From positions 124,001 to 188,000 of the forward strand of contig NZ_QCXY01000011.1 in assembly GCF_003347495.1 (NCBI RefSeq): a stretch of DNA of 64,000 bases. The letters run 5' to 3'. The notes under the pieces were generated by a model. It did not search any database. It was not told where the DNA came from and saw nothing but the letters and a program-made list of their open reading frames with translations. The DNA is from Pleomorphovibrio marinus. GTDB lineage: Bacteria > Bacteroidota > Bacteroidia > Cytophagales > Cyclobacteriaceae. Both the position numbers and the translations under genes were made by a program. Positions 63,450 to 64,000 of this stretch are shown piece after piece. The stretch's first letter is position 1. Each line of letters opens with the position of its first letter.

Positions 63450-64000
63450 ATGAAACGTTTCAATCAATTATCCGAACCCACCGAGATGCTCTACAACCAG
63501 GGGAAATCCGCCATGAGGGATTACCACCTGATCGCCGCAATCGCCAACATTACCGTGGACAATGCCCGGGGGATCCTTGCAAAGGCCGATTTCAGGCTGT
63601 CCGAACTCGCCAAATGGGACATGGAAAGGTGGCTCAGCATTGAGGGCATAGGTTACGCCAAGGCTACCGCCCTAATGACCTCCTTCGAACTGGGAAGGAG
63701 AAGATTGGAGGAACAACCGGACACCAAAATCAGGATCAGCTGTTCCCGGGATGTGTACTACCATATGGTACCCTTCCTCCTGGACGAGGTGGTGGAACAT
63801 TTTTACATCCTCCTATTGAACAGGAACAACCGGATCATCAAACTCCATAAGATCAGTTCCGGTAGTACCCACGGCACCCTGGTGGACCCCAAGTTGATCT
63901 TCAAAAAGGCCCTGGACCACCTGGCCTCCAGCATCATCCTGGTGCACAACCACCCCTCAGGGAACCTGAAACCCTCCCAATCCGACATAACACTGACCAA
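63450..64000 (+). CDS. RadC-family JAB/MPN domain protein (3' end outside window)
   Basis: Starts at ATG 63450 and runs off the right edge after 183 codons. The N-terminal helix-hairpin-helix region has IEGIGYAKATALMTSFELGR. The metal-binding JAMM motif HNHPSGNLKPSQSD is near the edge (residues about 168-181), matching RadC. The first His and the Asp are visible; the rest of the protein is not. RadC-type proteins are frequent cargo of mobile elements and are thought to act on DNA; their biochemical role is unsettled. Confidence 0.88.
   Translation, partial: MKRFNQLSEPTEMLYNQGKSAMRDYHLIAAIANITVDNARGILAKADFRLSELAKWDMERWLSIEGIGYAKATALMTSFELGRRRLEEQPDTKIRISCSRDVYYHMVPFLLDEVVEHFYILLLNRNNRIIKLHKISSGSTHGTLVDPKLIFKKALDHLASSIILVHNHPSGNLKPSQSDITLT

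Noticed and set aside
1-64000. CRISPR array, tRNA or rRNA genes
   Set aside because: No regular direct repeat-spacer pattern and no convincing tRNA cloverleaf or rRNA segment was seen on either strand by eye; a dedicated scan was not possible.

Overview
The window looks like an accessory region of a Bacteroidota chromosome or large plasmid, probably an environmental Cytophagales/Cyclobacteriaceae-type organism. The main reasons are a CTnDOT-style conjugation operon (TraE/F/G/J/K/M/N types), lipoproteins with a short Bacteroidota-style lipobox, AT-rich intergenic DNA, and the insertion sequence families present. The taxon is an inference from family resemblance.

Left part (1-40.4 kb): a mosaic of unusual large genes and insertion-element wreckage. 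Two very large beta-rich proteins run rightwards (2-7493). They are followed by an IS701-like element with a 4-bp target duplication, a tail-collar-domain protein and a broken gene. Then come small hypothetical genes, a LuxR-type regulator, a decayed group II intron reverse transcriptase, a small cysteine-rich protein with symmetric Cys spacing, and IS4/IS1595 relics. An IS66 element (20.1-26.0 kb) has its transposase gene split by a Recombinase-In-Trio (RIT) element: three overlapping tyrosine recombinase genes between complex inverted repeats. Beyond it lie an MFS transporter and a second arm of unusual large genes running leftwards (27.5-30.1 and 34.2-39.9 kb): two membrane proteins, a lipoprotein split by one in-frame TAG, a helical protein and a 1011-aa coiled-coil-containing protein. 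A frameshifted IS5/IS1182-like element with a 7-bp target duplication sits inside an older IS4 relic between the two blocks.

Right part (41.3-60.2 kb): a compact, co-directional mobilization and conjugation operon. It encodes a relaxosome accessory protein, a HUH relaxase, a ParA-like ATPase, two TraE-like pilin-type proteins, TraF, the VirB4-like TraG ATPase, three related secreted proteins plus a fourth, TraJ, TraK, a TraL-position protein, TraM, TraN and a VirD4-like coupling protein. An accessory module follows with an ArdC-type antirestriction protein, and is bracketed by an inverted repeat of about 60 bp. Most genes overlap or abut, so translational coupling is likely.

Far right (60.5-64.0 kb): a lipoprotein gene with a strong terminator; an ECF sigma factor, a membrane protein in the anti-sigma position and a secreted protein ending in a TonB-plug-like motif; integrase C-terminal relics; and a RadC-family gene that runs off the window.

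The most unusual content is the pair of convergent arms of giant, mostly unassigned proteins (a possible cell-surface or secreted assembly, partly decaying), the RIT element with its repeated recombinase-like half-sites, the Cys-rich peptide gene, and the inverted repeat around the ArdC module.
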